Shown here: positions 9,048-17,565 of the stretch, one piece after another
How positions within the stretch are numbered: position 1 is the first letter of the stretch
Layout: the number at the start of each line of letters is the position of its first letter
Source of the DNA: JBEULC01 sp045504435
GTDB lineage: Bacteria > Pseudomonadota > Alphaproteobacteria > WRAU01 > Hepatincolaceae
NCBI GenBank assembly: GCA_045504435.1
Contig: JBEULC010000001.1
Location: 62,001 to 126,000 of the forward strand
Length of the DNA: 64,000 nucleotides
Direction: 5' to 3'
Position numbers and translations under genes: made by a program
Notes under the pieces: generated by a model
What the model saw: only the letters and a program-made list of their open reading frames with translations
Database searches by the model: none
Told to the model about the DNA's origin: nothing

Positions 9048-10481
9048 TTAAACTGATAATAAATTATGGCCCAATTTGCTACAAATTTCTTTAAAATTAG
9101 GAAAAGAAGTAGCTAAACTTTCGCAATAATCCACTTTAATGGGATTTTTGCAGACTGCACCCATAATTAAAAATGCCATCGCGATACGATGATCGGCAAA
9201 ACTGTTAATCTCTACACCTCCTAATTTTAATTTATTCTCACCAAAGATTGTAACTCTATCTTTTGCTTCTTCTATTTGCACACCTAACTTACGTAGGTTA
9301 AAAACCATAGCGTTTACCCTATCGCTTTCTTTGTAACGTAGCTCCTGGATACCGTTAAAATTGGTTTTTCCTTCTGCTAAAGTGGCGATTACTGCTAATA
9401 TAGGAAATTCATCAATCATTTTAACTAAAGTGTAAGGAGAAATATTTACGCCTTTTAAAACGGAAGATTGGATCAAGATATCCCCCGTAGCTTCATTGTT
9501 TTTACTTGTCTGATTTAATATTTTTAAATCAGCCCCCATGGCGGTTAACACTTCTAATAATCCTGTACGTAAGGGATTTAAATTAACTCCTTTGATTAGT
9601 AAAGCGGATTTTTTTGTAATTAAAGCTAAGCCAATAAAAAATGCCGCTCCTGAAAAATCCCCTGGAATATGGTACTGTCCTGGCTTTAACAATTTTTGCT
9701 GATTATCTACAGTAATCTGTTTACCCTTTTGGTTATTTATAGTTATATAAGAACATTTAATATTAACTCCTAAACCCAATAGCATATTTTCTGTATGATC
9801 CCGAGTAGGCCAATTTTCTACAATTGTGGTTTTGCCCTTGGCAAATAAGGCCGCCAGCATTATAGCTGATTTTACCTGAGCTGAGGCTATTTTTAGTTCA
9901 TAAATAATTGCATTTAAGGGCTTTCCTGCGATGTAAAGGGGTAGAGTATTATTATAACCTAAGGCTTTGATATCTGCCCCCATGAGTTTTAAAGGTTCCA
10001 CCACCCTTATCATTGGTCTTTTACTTAAAGAAGCATCTCCTGTAAAAATTAAATCATCATTACAATAAAGCCCAGCAAATACTCCAGCCAATAAACGACA
10101 AGAAGTACCTGAATTACCCATATAAAATTCATTTTTCTTTAGAGTTTCATCTATATGAATTAATGACTTAAAATTATGAAAGCCTGGGGAGGAAACCACA
10201 TAGCTATAAAATTTTTTATTATAAGGCGAATCATCTAAAAAGAGCAAGAGGTTGGATGGTGAAACTAAAGGTTCTTTTTTAAAAATTACCCCTAATTGCT
10301 TGAAAGCTTTAATAGTGTTGAGAACATCTTCTGATTCTAATAAACCCTCAATGCGGCTTTCCCCCATAGCCAGGCTTGATAAAATAACCGCTCTATGAGA
10401 TATGGATTTATCTCCTAAAACTTCTATCTCTCCTTGAATGTTTTCACAATATCCTGAAATTAATATAAGATTATTTTTCAA
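9048..10481 (-). CDS. aroA: 3-phosphoshikimate 1-carboxyvinyltransferase (EPSP synthase)
   Basis: Penultimate shikimate step: joins PEP and shikimate-3-phosphate. The N-terminal GDKSISHRAV with Lys25 binds substrate. GNSGTSCRLLAG, the catalytic Asp segment DEFPILAVIA and RYKESDRV are all present. At 477 residues it is longer than the usual 430-450 because of insertions around residues 65-115 and 275-335. The motif pattern is of the alphaproteobacterial class II type, not that of E. coli. A surviving shikimate gene suggests some aromatic synthesis remains. Confidence 0.95.
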   Translation of the reverse strand: MKNNLILISGYCENIQGEIEVLGDKSISHRAVILSSLAMGESRIEGLLESEDVLNTIKAFKQLGVIFKKEPLVSPSNLLLFLDDSPYNKKFYSYVVSSPGFHNFKSLIHIDETLKKNEFYMGNSGTSCRLLAGVFAGLYCNDDLIFTGDASLSKRPMIRVVEPLKLMGADIKALGYNNTLPLYIAGKPLNAIIYELKIASAQVKSAIMLAALFAKGKTTIVENWPTRDHTENMLLGLGVNIKCSYITINNQKGKQITVDNQQKLLKPGQYHIPGDFSGAAFFIGLALITKKSALLIKGVNLNPLRTGLLEVLTAMGADLKILNQTSKNNEATGDILIQSSVLKGVNISPYTLVKMIDEFPILAVIATLAEGKTNFNGIQELRYKESDRVNAMVFNLRKLGVQIEEAKDRVTIFGENKLKLGGVEINSFADHRIAMAFLIMGAVCKNPIKVDYCESLATSFPNFKEICSKLGHNLLSV

Positions 10482-10635
10482 ATTAATAGTATTTTCCTTA
10501 ATTATTAGCCTTAAATAACAATATTAAATAAATTTGCTTGAATTACTACCATTATAAGATATGTTTAATACAACAAGCATCTATGATATTATAGATAAAT
10601 AATATATAATTTGTTAATTATATTGATATACTTAG

Positions 10636-10665
10636 TTGCTGTATTATCTAGGTGCATTATATAAG
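10636..10665 (+). promoter_or_regulatory. Probable sigma-70 promoter of tRNA-Ala
   Basis: TTGCTG (10636-10641) and TATAAG (10660-10665) with an 18-base spacer, 10 bases before the mature tRNA 5' end. Position and spacing fit a -35/-10 pair. Confidence 0.5.
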
Positions 10666-10675
10666 CGTTATATGT

Positions 10676-10751
10676 GGGGTCTTAGCTCAGTTGGTAGAGC
10701 ACTACGATGGCATTGTAGGGGTCAGGGGTTCGATTCCCCTAGGCTCCACCA
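10676..10751 (+). tRNA. tRNA-Ala (GGC anticodon)
   Basis: 76-base cloverleaf including an encoded CCA. The anticodon stem CTACG/TGTAG closes the loop ATGGCAT with anticodon GGC at 10709-10711. The T-arm GGTTCGATTCC is intact. The acceptor stem has the G3-U70 wobble pair that defines alanine tRNAs. A gene for an exported protein of unknown function starts 38 bases downstream. Confidence 0.97.
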
Positions 10752-10789
10752 CTTTAAACTAAATAATTAAGGCAGTAAGTAGCAAAAAA

Positions 10790-11791
10790 ATGATATATAT
10801 ACTAAAATCCTCCTATTTAAAAGCTTTATACAACCATTTGCTGGTTTCAGTATATATGGGGTTAATTTTATTATGTATAGGTTATAATAGCCTAAAAGCT
10901 TCCTCTGTAATTACTTATAATATTGTTAATGTACCTGTTACTAAACTAGATTTTATTTTTATTGAAACATCTGGTACTATTAATGATAGTTTTGTTAAAG
11001 AAATAAATTTTATTCATACTGAAATTCAAAAGTATTCCGTAACTAGCACCAATAATGTAATTATGTTTTTGGATGATAATCCTCCTGATTATCGTACTAC
11101 TACAAATATATTAGTGAGGGAGAAAGAAATTGATAAAGCTTTTCTTGAGCAAAAATATGGCACCCCTTATTTACGTAGCCAACGCAGAGTTTTGGTAGGA
11201 ACATTCGTATTTTCAAATCCTAGTATTGAATATGGAGGGAAATTAAAAGTATATCGTCTTGAAAATCTCAAGGTACAGGCTTTTCAATCAGTAGTTTTAG
11301 AAGAAAATGATGAGCTTAAACTTTATAATATAAACGATAGAGTTTATGATCGCACAATTATGCTTGATTATATGGGTAGAAGTAAAAACGAAGCTAATAA
11401 TTCTTATCTAGGTATGATAGAGATGTTTGACAATTATAATAATGTTTATACTTTTATGGCTTTACCAGGTATAAAAACAGATTTTATTGCTCGTTATAAT
11501 CTTTCTAGTTTATTAATAAAAGATCCAGAATTTGTTGTTCCCCCTGCAGAAGAATTAGAATTAAGTAGAGATTATTCCAATAGACTTGTTGAGCCTTTAT
11601 TAGGTAAGTCTTACTCCTTAGATCAACCAACTAATCCTCCAGAAGCAGCCCTTTCCAAAGGTAGAGATAACAATTTAAGTGATCAATCCTTTAATAATAC
11701 CAGCAGTATGCTCAATCAAAATACTGAGCAAATGGCCAATCAAATAAGCACCCAGCCTGCTCAAACTTCTGATCAAAGTCAGCTCCCTTAG
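10790..11791 (+). CDS. Exported protein of unknown function with Gln/Asn-rich tail
   Basis: I do not recognise this 333-residue protein. A hydrophobic stretch at about residues 17-37 ending in KASS looks like a signal peptide or anchor, so export is likely. A mixed alpha/beta body spans residues 40-240. The last 80 residues are Gln/Asn/Ser/Pro-rich and probably disordered. After the TAG stop (11789-11791) the same frame continues with similar Pro/Thr/Gln-rich codons through a second TAG (11810-11812) to a third at 11933-11935. This suggests nonsense mutations trimmed a longer tail. The gene sits behind tRNA-Ala without family context. Confidence 0.6.
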   Translation: MIYILKSSYLKALYNHLLVSVYMGLILLCIGYNSLKASSVITYNIVNVPVTKLDFIFIETSGTINDSFVKEINFIHTEIQKYSVTSTNNVIMFLDDNPPDYRTTTNILVREKEIDKAFLEQKYGTPYLRSQRRVLVGTFVFSNPSIEYGGKLKVYRLENLKVQAFQSVVLEENDELKLYNINDRVYDRTIMLDYMGRSKNEANNSYLGMIEMFDNYNNVYTFMALPGIKTDFIARYNLSSLLIKDPEFVVPPAEELELSRDYSNRLVEPLLGKSYSLDQPTNPPEAALSKGRDNNLSDQSFNNTSSMLNQNTEQMANQISTQPAQTSDQSQLP

Positions 11792-12197
11792 CCTACAGCT
11801 TTAAATGCTTAGCCTTATCTTACCCAACAAAGGCAAACCTTCCCCCTCCCTACTCATACTGCCACTTTATCTACTACTTTGATAACTTCCACAACTATAA
11901 TACACTTTAATTTACCATTACAATTCCTGCACTAGCACCGCTAATTCTTTATTAATTAAATTATAAATCAGTTAGCTTAGAATGATTTTAGCTTTACTTA
12001 CTGATTGCTGATTAAAATTGGACTAAAGTTAAGCCACTCTTTAATTAAAGAATTTTATAAAGATCAATTTGCAAAAAATTAAATTAATAATTGCTACCCT
12101 AGGCTTTTTATAGTATTATTTTTGAATATTAATTTAACTATCTAAAATTAATATAAATACCGCTTTAAAGTGAAAAGCTAGCATTATACATAGTTTA
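11792..12197 (+). other. Gap holding the former tail of the preceding gene
   Basis: 11792-11935 continues the frame of the upstream gene and is interrupted only by TAG at 11810; the codons give Pro/Thr/Gln-rich residues. The rest, 11936-12197, is AT-rich without recognisable features and presumably carries the promoter of the lipoprotein gene that follows. Confidence 0.45.
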
Positions 12198-12248
12198 TTG
12201 AGGCTAATTATAAGGGCTATCTATTATAAAGAATACTTAGGTAAACAA

Positions 12249-12593
12249 GTGAAAATATCATATAAAATGATTCATAAATTCTTACACAGATTTTTTCAAG
12301 CAAGGCTACATAAAGTTATTATAATTTTTGTCGGTTTATTCTTTTTAAACTCTTGTGGTACGCTACTTTCTCCAAAAAGTTCCTTTACTCATAAATCTAA
12401 AGAAATTAATTATGGAATATTAGCTTTGGATTCTATAGGATTATTAGTATTGATTTTTCCTGGTCTAATCGCTTTGGGGGTAGATCATATTACAGGAGCT
12501 TTATATTTAACTCCAGAAGCAGCTGAGGAAAGAGCAGCCAATGAAAAGGTTTTAACTCCTGCTTCTATAAGAAAAATAATGGTGGATTCTTAA
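12249..12593 (+). CDS. Small lipoprotein, paralogue 1 (CGT...GxLYL family)
   Basis: About 114 residues. The frame is open from a TTG at 12198, but GTG at 12249 (AGG about 8 bases upstream) or ATG at 12267 gives a better lipoprotein signal peptide: basic start, hydrophobic core, lipobox LNSC followed by GTLL. The body has a hydrophobic hairpin and the motif VDHITGALYL. The small lipoprotein family with CGT near the N-terminus and a GTIYLP-like end is widespread in proteobacteria, with no firm function that I know. It is paralogous to the next gene, whose C-terminal hairpin is nearly the same, and carries a longer charged C-terminus. Confidence 0.7.
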   Translation: MKISYKMIHKFLHRFFQARLHKVIIIFVGLFFLNSCGTLLSPKSSFTHKSKEINYGILALDSIGLLVLIFPGLIALGVDHITGALYLTPEAAEERAANEKVLTPASIRKIMVDS

Positions 12594-12620
12594 TATTATT
12601 TTACTAAAAGGAAAATAACT

Positions 12621-12854
12621 GTGCTTAAAAAAATGTTATTATTAATTGTTGTTACTAGCTTCTTTGCTTTATCCTCTTGTGGCACTATTTTAAAATCTTA
12701 CCAAATTAATAAACCTCACACTAATCAATTAGATCTAACAGTAGTGATACTTGATTCTGTAGGGTTATTATTCTTTTTGTTGCCTGGTATCATAGCTTTT
12801 GCAGTTGATTATTCTACAGGAACTTTATATTTGCCTCTTAGCACGCCTAATTAA
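12621..12854 (+). CDS. Small lipoprotein, paralogue 2 (CGT...GTLYLP family)
   Basis: 77 residues from a GTG start with AAAGG about 9 bases upstream. The signal peptide ends in the lipobox LSSC (Cys20) followed by GTIL. A glycine/proline-containing hydrophobic hairpin (LLFFLLPGIIAFAVDY) and STGTLYLP match the first copy 27 bases upstream. Length is typical for this conserved small lipoprotein family. It probably shares a transcript with paralogue 1, and tandem duplication is the simplest origin. Confidence 0.75.
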   Translation: MLKKMLLLIVVTSFFALSSCGTILKSYQINKPHTNQLDLTVVILDSVGLLFFLLPGIIAFAVDYSTGTLYLPLSTPN

Positions 12855-13237
12855 AAAATAAAATTAGACCTTAGTTACAGGTTAAAATTTTATCCTGCTT
12901 AGTTCTTTCATATTTTGCTTTAATATTTCAAGCGGTTTCAATATTTTTAGTATATTGAAACTTCTTAGAAGCAAAAGGCTATTTTAAAAATAATCTAAGA
13001 ACAAACTATATAAATTTCCTCTATATAATTTTTAGATATTATACTTAGCCATTTAATAGACCTTTAACCCTAATTTAAGCCTGTTTAATATTGAGACCTC
13101 AATTAATTTAAATAAATAAATTATTCTTAAATTTTATGAAAAATAGAAGTTATTAGGCATTTTTTTTATTTACTAAATTTCAATTGAAATCAATTTTAAA
13201 GCTTATTAATTGATTATCTAATGTTTTTCAAGGGTTT
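12855..13237. other. Intergenic gap between convergent genes
   Basis: 383 bases between the lipoprotein gene and the M20 peptidase gene, which converge. It contains one clear inverted repeat at 12935-12961. Nothing else recognisable. Confidence 0.6.
12935..12961. terminator. Inverted repeat after the lipoprotein pair
   Basis: 10-bp perfect stem GTTTCAATAT/ATATTGAAAC with a 7-base loop, in the gap between convergent genes. Probably a terminator, although only TTCTTAG follows. Confidence 0.45.
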
Positions 13238-14359
13238 TTATTTTCTTTCTTTAATTTCTCTTAATATTTGTTGTAATAAAAGCATTTTAGGCTTAAGAGT
13301 ATTAATATGTAGGCATTCTAAGGTAGCATTATGCCAACCATAACCAATTGGTCCTAATCCATCAAGAGTTGGAACCCCTGCATAGGAAATAGAATTACCA
13401 TCACTACCACCACTACTAGTAAGTTTTTCTAAAGGCATTCCCAATTTTTTTCCAGCAGCTAAACCAATTTCTTCTATCCATTGATTTTCTTCACTATTAT
13501 TTAATGCCGGCTTAAAAGATAATTGGCTAATTACAATTTTAACTCCTTCAGTGATTGGAGTATTTTCAAAATCACGAATTTTATTATACATAGTTTGATA
13601 TTCTTTATCACTTAAAAATCTTATCTCAAATTCTAGATAAGCATTTTCAGCCACTACATTAACGGCAGTTCCTCCTTTAATAGGGCTAACGTTAAAGGTA
13701 GTATTTAATTTATCATTATTAAATACTTTTAATCTTAAGATAAAGTTTGCTAATTCCATAATAGCTGAAGCCCCATGGCTTGGAACTGATGCATGGGCTG
13801 CTTTACCCGTAAAACTAACTACAAATCTAGCTATGCCCTTTCTTTTAGTTACAATATATCCTTCAGTTTCTGGGGCCTCTACCACTAAAGCACACTTAGA
13901 TTTTTTAGCTAATTTTAAAATCTCTTGTTCAGAATATATAGAGCTGATTTCCTCATCAGGATTAAAAATAAAACATAAAGATAAATCTTGCAGATCTTGG
14001 GGCAAAGTTTTCACTGCATATATAGCTAAAAGCAAACCTGCCTTCATATCTATAGTACCTAAGCCGTAAGCTTTATTATCTTTAACTTCCATCTTATGAT
14101 CTTTAACAGTGCCTTCTTGATATACTGTATCCGTATGCCCTATAATTATGGCATCATAACAGTCAGCGTCTTTTTTATTATATGCTATTAAAAGTGGCCC
14201 TACCTCTTTAGAAAGCTCGATTCTTTTAGTAAAATATTGCATTTGGGTAAAATGTTTAATTAATTTATCAACAACCAAATTAACACCTTTTGGAGTATAG
14301 GTACCACAATCAATATTTACTAGCTCTTGTAGATCTTTTAAAAATTGTTTCTCATTCAT
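13238..14359 (-). CDS. M20-family metallopeptidase (glutamate carboxypeptidase-like)
   Basis: 373-residue di-zinc exopeptidase, probably cytosolic because no signal peptide is seen. Metal and catalytic residues are visible: His75 and Asp77 in GHTDTV, Asp104 in GTIDMKAG, Glu136-Glu137 in PDEE, and a C-terminal His in GYGWHN. A dimerisation domain separates the two catalytic halves. The pattern is closest to carboxypeptidase G2/M20A enzymes. It differs clearly from the dapE gene at 38.9 kb. Substrate cannot be told; peptide or acylated amino-acid scavenging is likely. Confidence 0.85.
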   Translation of the reverse strand: MNEKQFLKDLQELVNIDCGTYTPKGVNLVVDKLIKHFTQMQYFTKRIELSKEVGPLLIAYNKKDADCYDAIIIGHTDTVYQEGTVKDHKMEVKDNKAYGLGTIDMKAGLLLAIYAVKTLPQDLQDLSLCFIFNPDEEISSIYSEQEILKLAKKSKCALVVEAPETEGYIVTKRKGIARFVVSFTGKAAHASVPSHGASAIMELANFILRLKVFNNDKLNTTFNVSPIKGGTAVNVVAENAYLEFEIRFLSDKEYQTMYNKIRDFENTPITEGVKIVISQLSFKPALNNSEENQWIEEIGLAAGKKLGMPLEKLTSSGGSDGNSISYAGVPTLDGLGPIGYGWHNATLECLHINTLKPKMLLLQQILREIKERK

Positions 14360-14442
14360 GATAGTTTTTCCTATACTTGTAATTAATTATGTAATATACT
14401 GAAATCTAAATAAAAATTAGTTAAATTATTTTCATTATTAAC

Positions 14443-14472
14443 TTGATTATAACGCTAGTATTATTATATAAT
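14443..14472 (+). promoter_or_regulatory. Probable promoter of rplU-rpmA
   Basis: TTGATT (14443-14448) and TATAAT (14467-14472) with an 18-base spacer. This predicts a start near 14480 and a leader of about 100 bases before rplU. Confidence 0.6.
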
Positions 14473-14510
14473 CAATATAATATTCATGATATAATTCATA
14501 GAACTATTCT

Positions 14511-14541
14511 TACAGCCTACGTAACGGTGGCTGTAATTTTT
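14511..14541 (+). promoter_or_regulatory. Terminator-like hairpin in the rplU leader (candidate attenuator)
   Basis: Stem TACAGCC (14511-14517) with GGCTGTA (14529-14535) is followed by ATTTTTT. It lies between the predicted promoter and the rplU start. The neighbouring upstream gene is divergent, so no plus-strand transcript other than the rplU leader needs a terminator here. This fits attenuation or r-protein feedback; it is an inference from position. Confidence 0.5.
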
Positions 14542-14578
14542 TACCTACATCAAATAAGTTTAAAAGGGATTAAATATA

Positions 14579-14887
14579 ATGCTAGCAGTAATTAAACTCG
14601 GCGGAGCACAACATATTGTAAAAAAAGATGATATCATTACAGTAAATAAGCTTGATTCAAATGTTGGTGAGGAAATTACCATTACCGATGTATTGTCTAC
14701 TACTTTAGATGGAGAAACTAAGATGGGTTTTCCTATATTAGCTAATTCTTCAGTGCGTCTTAAGGTACTAGAGCAAGGTAAAGATAAAAAAGTTTTAGTT
14801 TTTAAGAAAAAAAGAAGACAAAACTATAGAAGAAAAAATGGTCATAGACAACATATAACTAAAGTGCAAGTTTTAGAAGTACTATAA
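14579..14887 (+). CDS. rplU: 50S ribosomal protein bL21
   Basis: 102 residues, standard length. It begins MLAVIKLGGAQHIVKKDD and carries the basic KKKRRQNYRRKNGHRQ segment typical of bL21, which binds 23S rRNA. It is the first gene of the conserved rplU-rpmA pair, 39 bases before rpmA. Its leader holds a terminator-like hairpin. Confidence 0.97.
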   Translation: MLAVIKLGGAQHIVKKDDIITVNKLDSNVGEEITITDVLSTTLDGETKMGFPILANSSVRLKVLEQGKDKKVLVFKKKRRQNYRRKNGHRQHITKVQVLEVL

Positions 14888-14926
14888 TTATAAGTTTAAA
14901 TATATATTTTATTAAAGGTAAGGAAA

Positions 14927-15178
14927 ATGGCTCATAAAAAAGCAGGTGGTAGTTCAAGAAACGGTAGAGATTCCGAAGGCAGACGCCTTGGGGTTAAAAA
15001 ATTTGGTGGCGAGCATGTAGTGGCTGGTAATATTATTATAAGACAAAGAGGAACTAAGGTTCATCCGGGGAAAAACGTGGGTATGGGTAGAGATCATACT
15101 TTATTTGCTTTAGAAGCAGGAGCAGTATATTTTTCTGAACTACGCGGTAGAAAAAGCGTTAATGTTAACGCCATATAA
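14927..15178 (+). CDS. rpmA: 50S ribosomal protein bL27
   Basis: 83 residues. The N-terminus AHKKAGGSSRNGRDSEGRRLG, which reaches the peptidyl-transferase centre, and the IIRQRGTKVHPG core are intact. No cleavable N-terminal extension is present. AAGGTAAGGAAA precedes the ATG. Cotranscribed with rplU, and ends before a hairpin at 15214-15248. Confidence 0.97.
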   Translation: MAHKKAGGSSRNGRDSEGRRLGVKKFGGEHVVAGNIIIRQRGTKVHPGKNVGMGRDHTLFALEAGAVYFSELRGRKSVNVNAI

Positions 15179-15213
15179 GTTGCCTAATATCGGCCCCTTA
15201 GGTGGTTAGCTTA

Positions 15214-15248
15214 AATTTTGAGATAATTAACACAATTGTCTCAAAATT
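15214..15248 (+). terminator. Hairpin after rpmA
   Basis: 10-bp perfect stem AATTTTGAGA/TCTCAAAATT, one mismatch, then 4 more pairs. It lies 36 bases after the rpmA stop and about 150 bases before obgE, so it probably ends most rplU-rpmA transcripts. Confidence 0.55.
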
Positions 15249-15405
15249 ATTCTTAAAGCCTTGTACTTTAGTTTTATTTTTGGTCCTTAATTTATTTTTA
15301 ATTGTGGAACAATTAGTATCTAACTATATCTTTAAAGTTTCATTATTTTCTTATTAGTGCTTTTCACTTATAATATTCAATATTTTTAATATTTTGGAGA
15401 ATGTT

Positions 15406-16431
15406 TTGAGATTTTTAGACTCAGCAAAAATTTATTTAAAAGCTGGCAATGGCGGCAAAGGATCAGTATCTTTCAGGCGGGAAAAATATATTGAATATGG
15501 TGGCCCCGATGGCGGTAGCGGCGGCAAAGGAGGCGATATAATTTTCGAATCTACTGAATCTCTTAATACCTTAATAGATTTTAGATACCAGCAACATTTT
15601 AAGGCTCCAAACGGTAAAGGCGGGAAAGGGAGAAATAAAAGTGGAGAAAATGGCGAGGATTTCATTATTAAAGTCCCGGTTGGCACAGTTATTCTTAATG
15701 AAGATAAATCCGAGGTTATTTATGATCTTAATCTAAATAAGCAAAAGATAATATTTTTAGAAGGTGGTATTGGAGGTTTAGGAAATGCAAGCTTCAAGAA
15801 CTCACGTAATCAAGCTCCTAGATTCGCACAGCCTGGTATTGAAGGTCAAGAATTATGGGTGTGGTTAGAGCTTGAGATTTTAGCGGATATTGGGATGATA
15901 GGTTTACCTAACGTAGGAAAATCAACTTTAACTAATGCAATTACCCATGCTAAATCTAAAATCGCTAATTATGCTTTTACTACCTTAAAACCAAGTTTAG
16001 GAGTTTTATCTTTATATGATGATAATATTGTAATTGCAGATCTTCCAGGGTTGATTGAAGGTGCTAATGAAGGTTTAGGCTTAGGCATACGTTTTTTATC
16101 ACATATTAAAAGATGCAAAGCTTTTTTACATATACTAGATGCTACTTCAGAAAATATAAAGAAATCTTATAATACAGTAATTAATGAAATTAAAGAGTAT
16201 AATGAAACTTTATTGGATAAACCTCAGATTATTGTGCTTAATAAAATTGATCTTATAGATCATAATGAACTAAAAAAGCTAATTAAAAAACTAGAAAAAC
16301 TTACAAATAATAAAATTATTTGTATTTCTGCCGTATCTCCTGATAGTTTAACGGAATTGCTTAAAGAGGTATACAAAATTTACAATGAAAGCAAGCCCCT
16401 ACCCATTACTGCGCCTTGGAGCCCAATTTAA
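15406..16431 (+). CDS. obgE: Obg-family GTPase (CgtA)
   Basis: Ribosome-associated GTPase needed for 50S maturation. The glycine-rich Obg domain (about residues 1-155; KAGNGGKGSVSFRREK, GGSGGKGGDI) is followed by a G domain with GLPNVGKST, DLPGLIEGA and NKIDL. The frame is open from a TTG at 15394, but that codon overlaps the Shine-Dalgarno GGAGA. TTG at 15406, six bases after it, restores the family N-terminus (M-R-F-L-D-S-A-K), giving 341 residues. It lacks the C-terminal OCT domain seen in some homologues. Confidence 0.95.
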   Translation: MRFLDSAKIYLKAGNGGKGSVSFRREKYIEYGGPDGGSGGKGGDIIFESTESLNTLIDFRYQQHFKAPNGKGGKGRNKSGENGEDFIIKVPVGTVILNEDKSEVIYDLNLNKQKIIFLEGGIGGLGNASFKNSRNQAPRFAQPGIEGQELWVWLELEILADIGMIGLPNVGKSTLTNAITHAKSKIANYAFTTLKPSLGVLSLYDDNIVIADLPGLIEGANEGLGLGIRFLSHIKRCKAFLHILDATSENIKKSYNTVINEIKEYNETLLDKPQIIVLNKIDLIDHNELKKLIKKLEKLTNNKIICISAVSPDSLTELLKEVYKIYNESKPLPITAPWSPI

Positions 16432-17565
16432 TATAATTTAGATTTAAATTTACCAAGCGGCTTAATTAGAAGATAAATTACCTATATGGCCATTTTTGAT
16501 AGCAACAGATATCAAATCTTCCTGTAAAAAACGCTCCCTTTCTCATCTTTTTTACTTAGTTTAAGTTAAATAGTTTTAGGTCTTTCTTAATTTACACTGG
16601 TTATAAATATATATATTAATAAATTATAATTACTTTTTAAAAAATAACTTCCTTAAAAAATGCAACCCCTTATGGAAATTTGTCCTGAAATTGGTTATTT
16701 TTAATTAGCTTATTTTTTAATTTTTACTAACAATATTTTAATTTTATAATAATTTTAGATGCCATAAGTAAATCTTAGGTATGTCGAATTCTAAATCACA
16801 ACCATATTTCCTAGATATCTATAGAGATAACTGTTATAGAAATATAGAGCTTATCCCCCTTTTAGCCCTTTTAATAATTTTTATACTTGCCTAGAGGAAC
16901 ATTAATTCTAATCTATTATAGTATTGCTTTTAAAGAAAATAGCATATGCTAGCCCAAAAAGCCTAAGCAGATTAGTTTTTAAATTCCTATAATAAATTAA
17001 AAAGCGATATAGCTACCGCTTGTTATCTAAGCACTCATCGATCACCGAAACAGTGCATGGATATTTATAGGAATATAAAGCTTCCCCATATAAAATTCTT
17101 CCCTCTTTGCTTATCAAAAGGGCTCTATCAGTGCATTTTAAAAGGATAATTCTCAGATACTTAATAATTAAAAGGTGTTTGATTTTAGAAATGTTTTGAT
17201 AGATAAAATATCTTTATATTAATTTACGATAGTTAGGAGAAATAGTAAAATCTAGGGATAAGGTAATAAGCAATTAGAGATTTTGACCCAAAAAATTTTT
17301 GGAAAACTATACCTCTATTACCCCTTAAGTACTTTTAAAAGTTATTATTTATTATTTCAAATACTAAACTTAATAAAAACCTTAGGAAAAAATTTTTACC
17401 ACAGTGTCAGTAAAAAATAGGGCTGCCTTAAGTGCAAATTAATAAGTGCAAAGTAAAAATATAGTAAATAACATAAAAAGATAAGAATCTTTTATAACTC
17501 TTACCTTTTAATCTTGTCTTTTGTACTTAAAAAATTAGCAAATCTAAGAAAATAAAATGTTTGTT
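16432..17565. other. 1.1-kb gene-less gap after obgE
   Basis: In related genomes proB-proA or nadD follow obgE directly; here no intact gene is seen. A minus-strand open stretch at 17013-17213 is listed separately. Near 17485-17502 a short hairpin (AAAAGAT...AATCTTTT) could end the minus-strand 578-residue gene. The rest is AT-rich with scattered stops in all frames. Confidence 0.55.
17013..17213 (-). pseudogene. Open fragment without start codon, possible gene remnant
   Basis: 66 sense codons on the minus strand ending at TAG. The second half reads like a folded protein (RALLISKEGRILYGEALYSY, then YPCTVSVIDECLDNKR). No start codon or ribosome-binding site, and I recognise no family. It may be a relic of a gene once placed between obgE and nadD. 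Confidence 0.3.

Noticed and set aside
11789..11812. Reassignment of TAG as a sense codon
   Set aside because: TAG terminates several conserved genes here (eptA, ychF, and others), so the in-frame TAGs after the 333-residue gene are better seen as nonsense mutations.
15432..15686. Minus-strand Pro/Leu-rich 84-codon frame
   Set aside because: It is the complement of the glycine-rich Obg domain of obgE.
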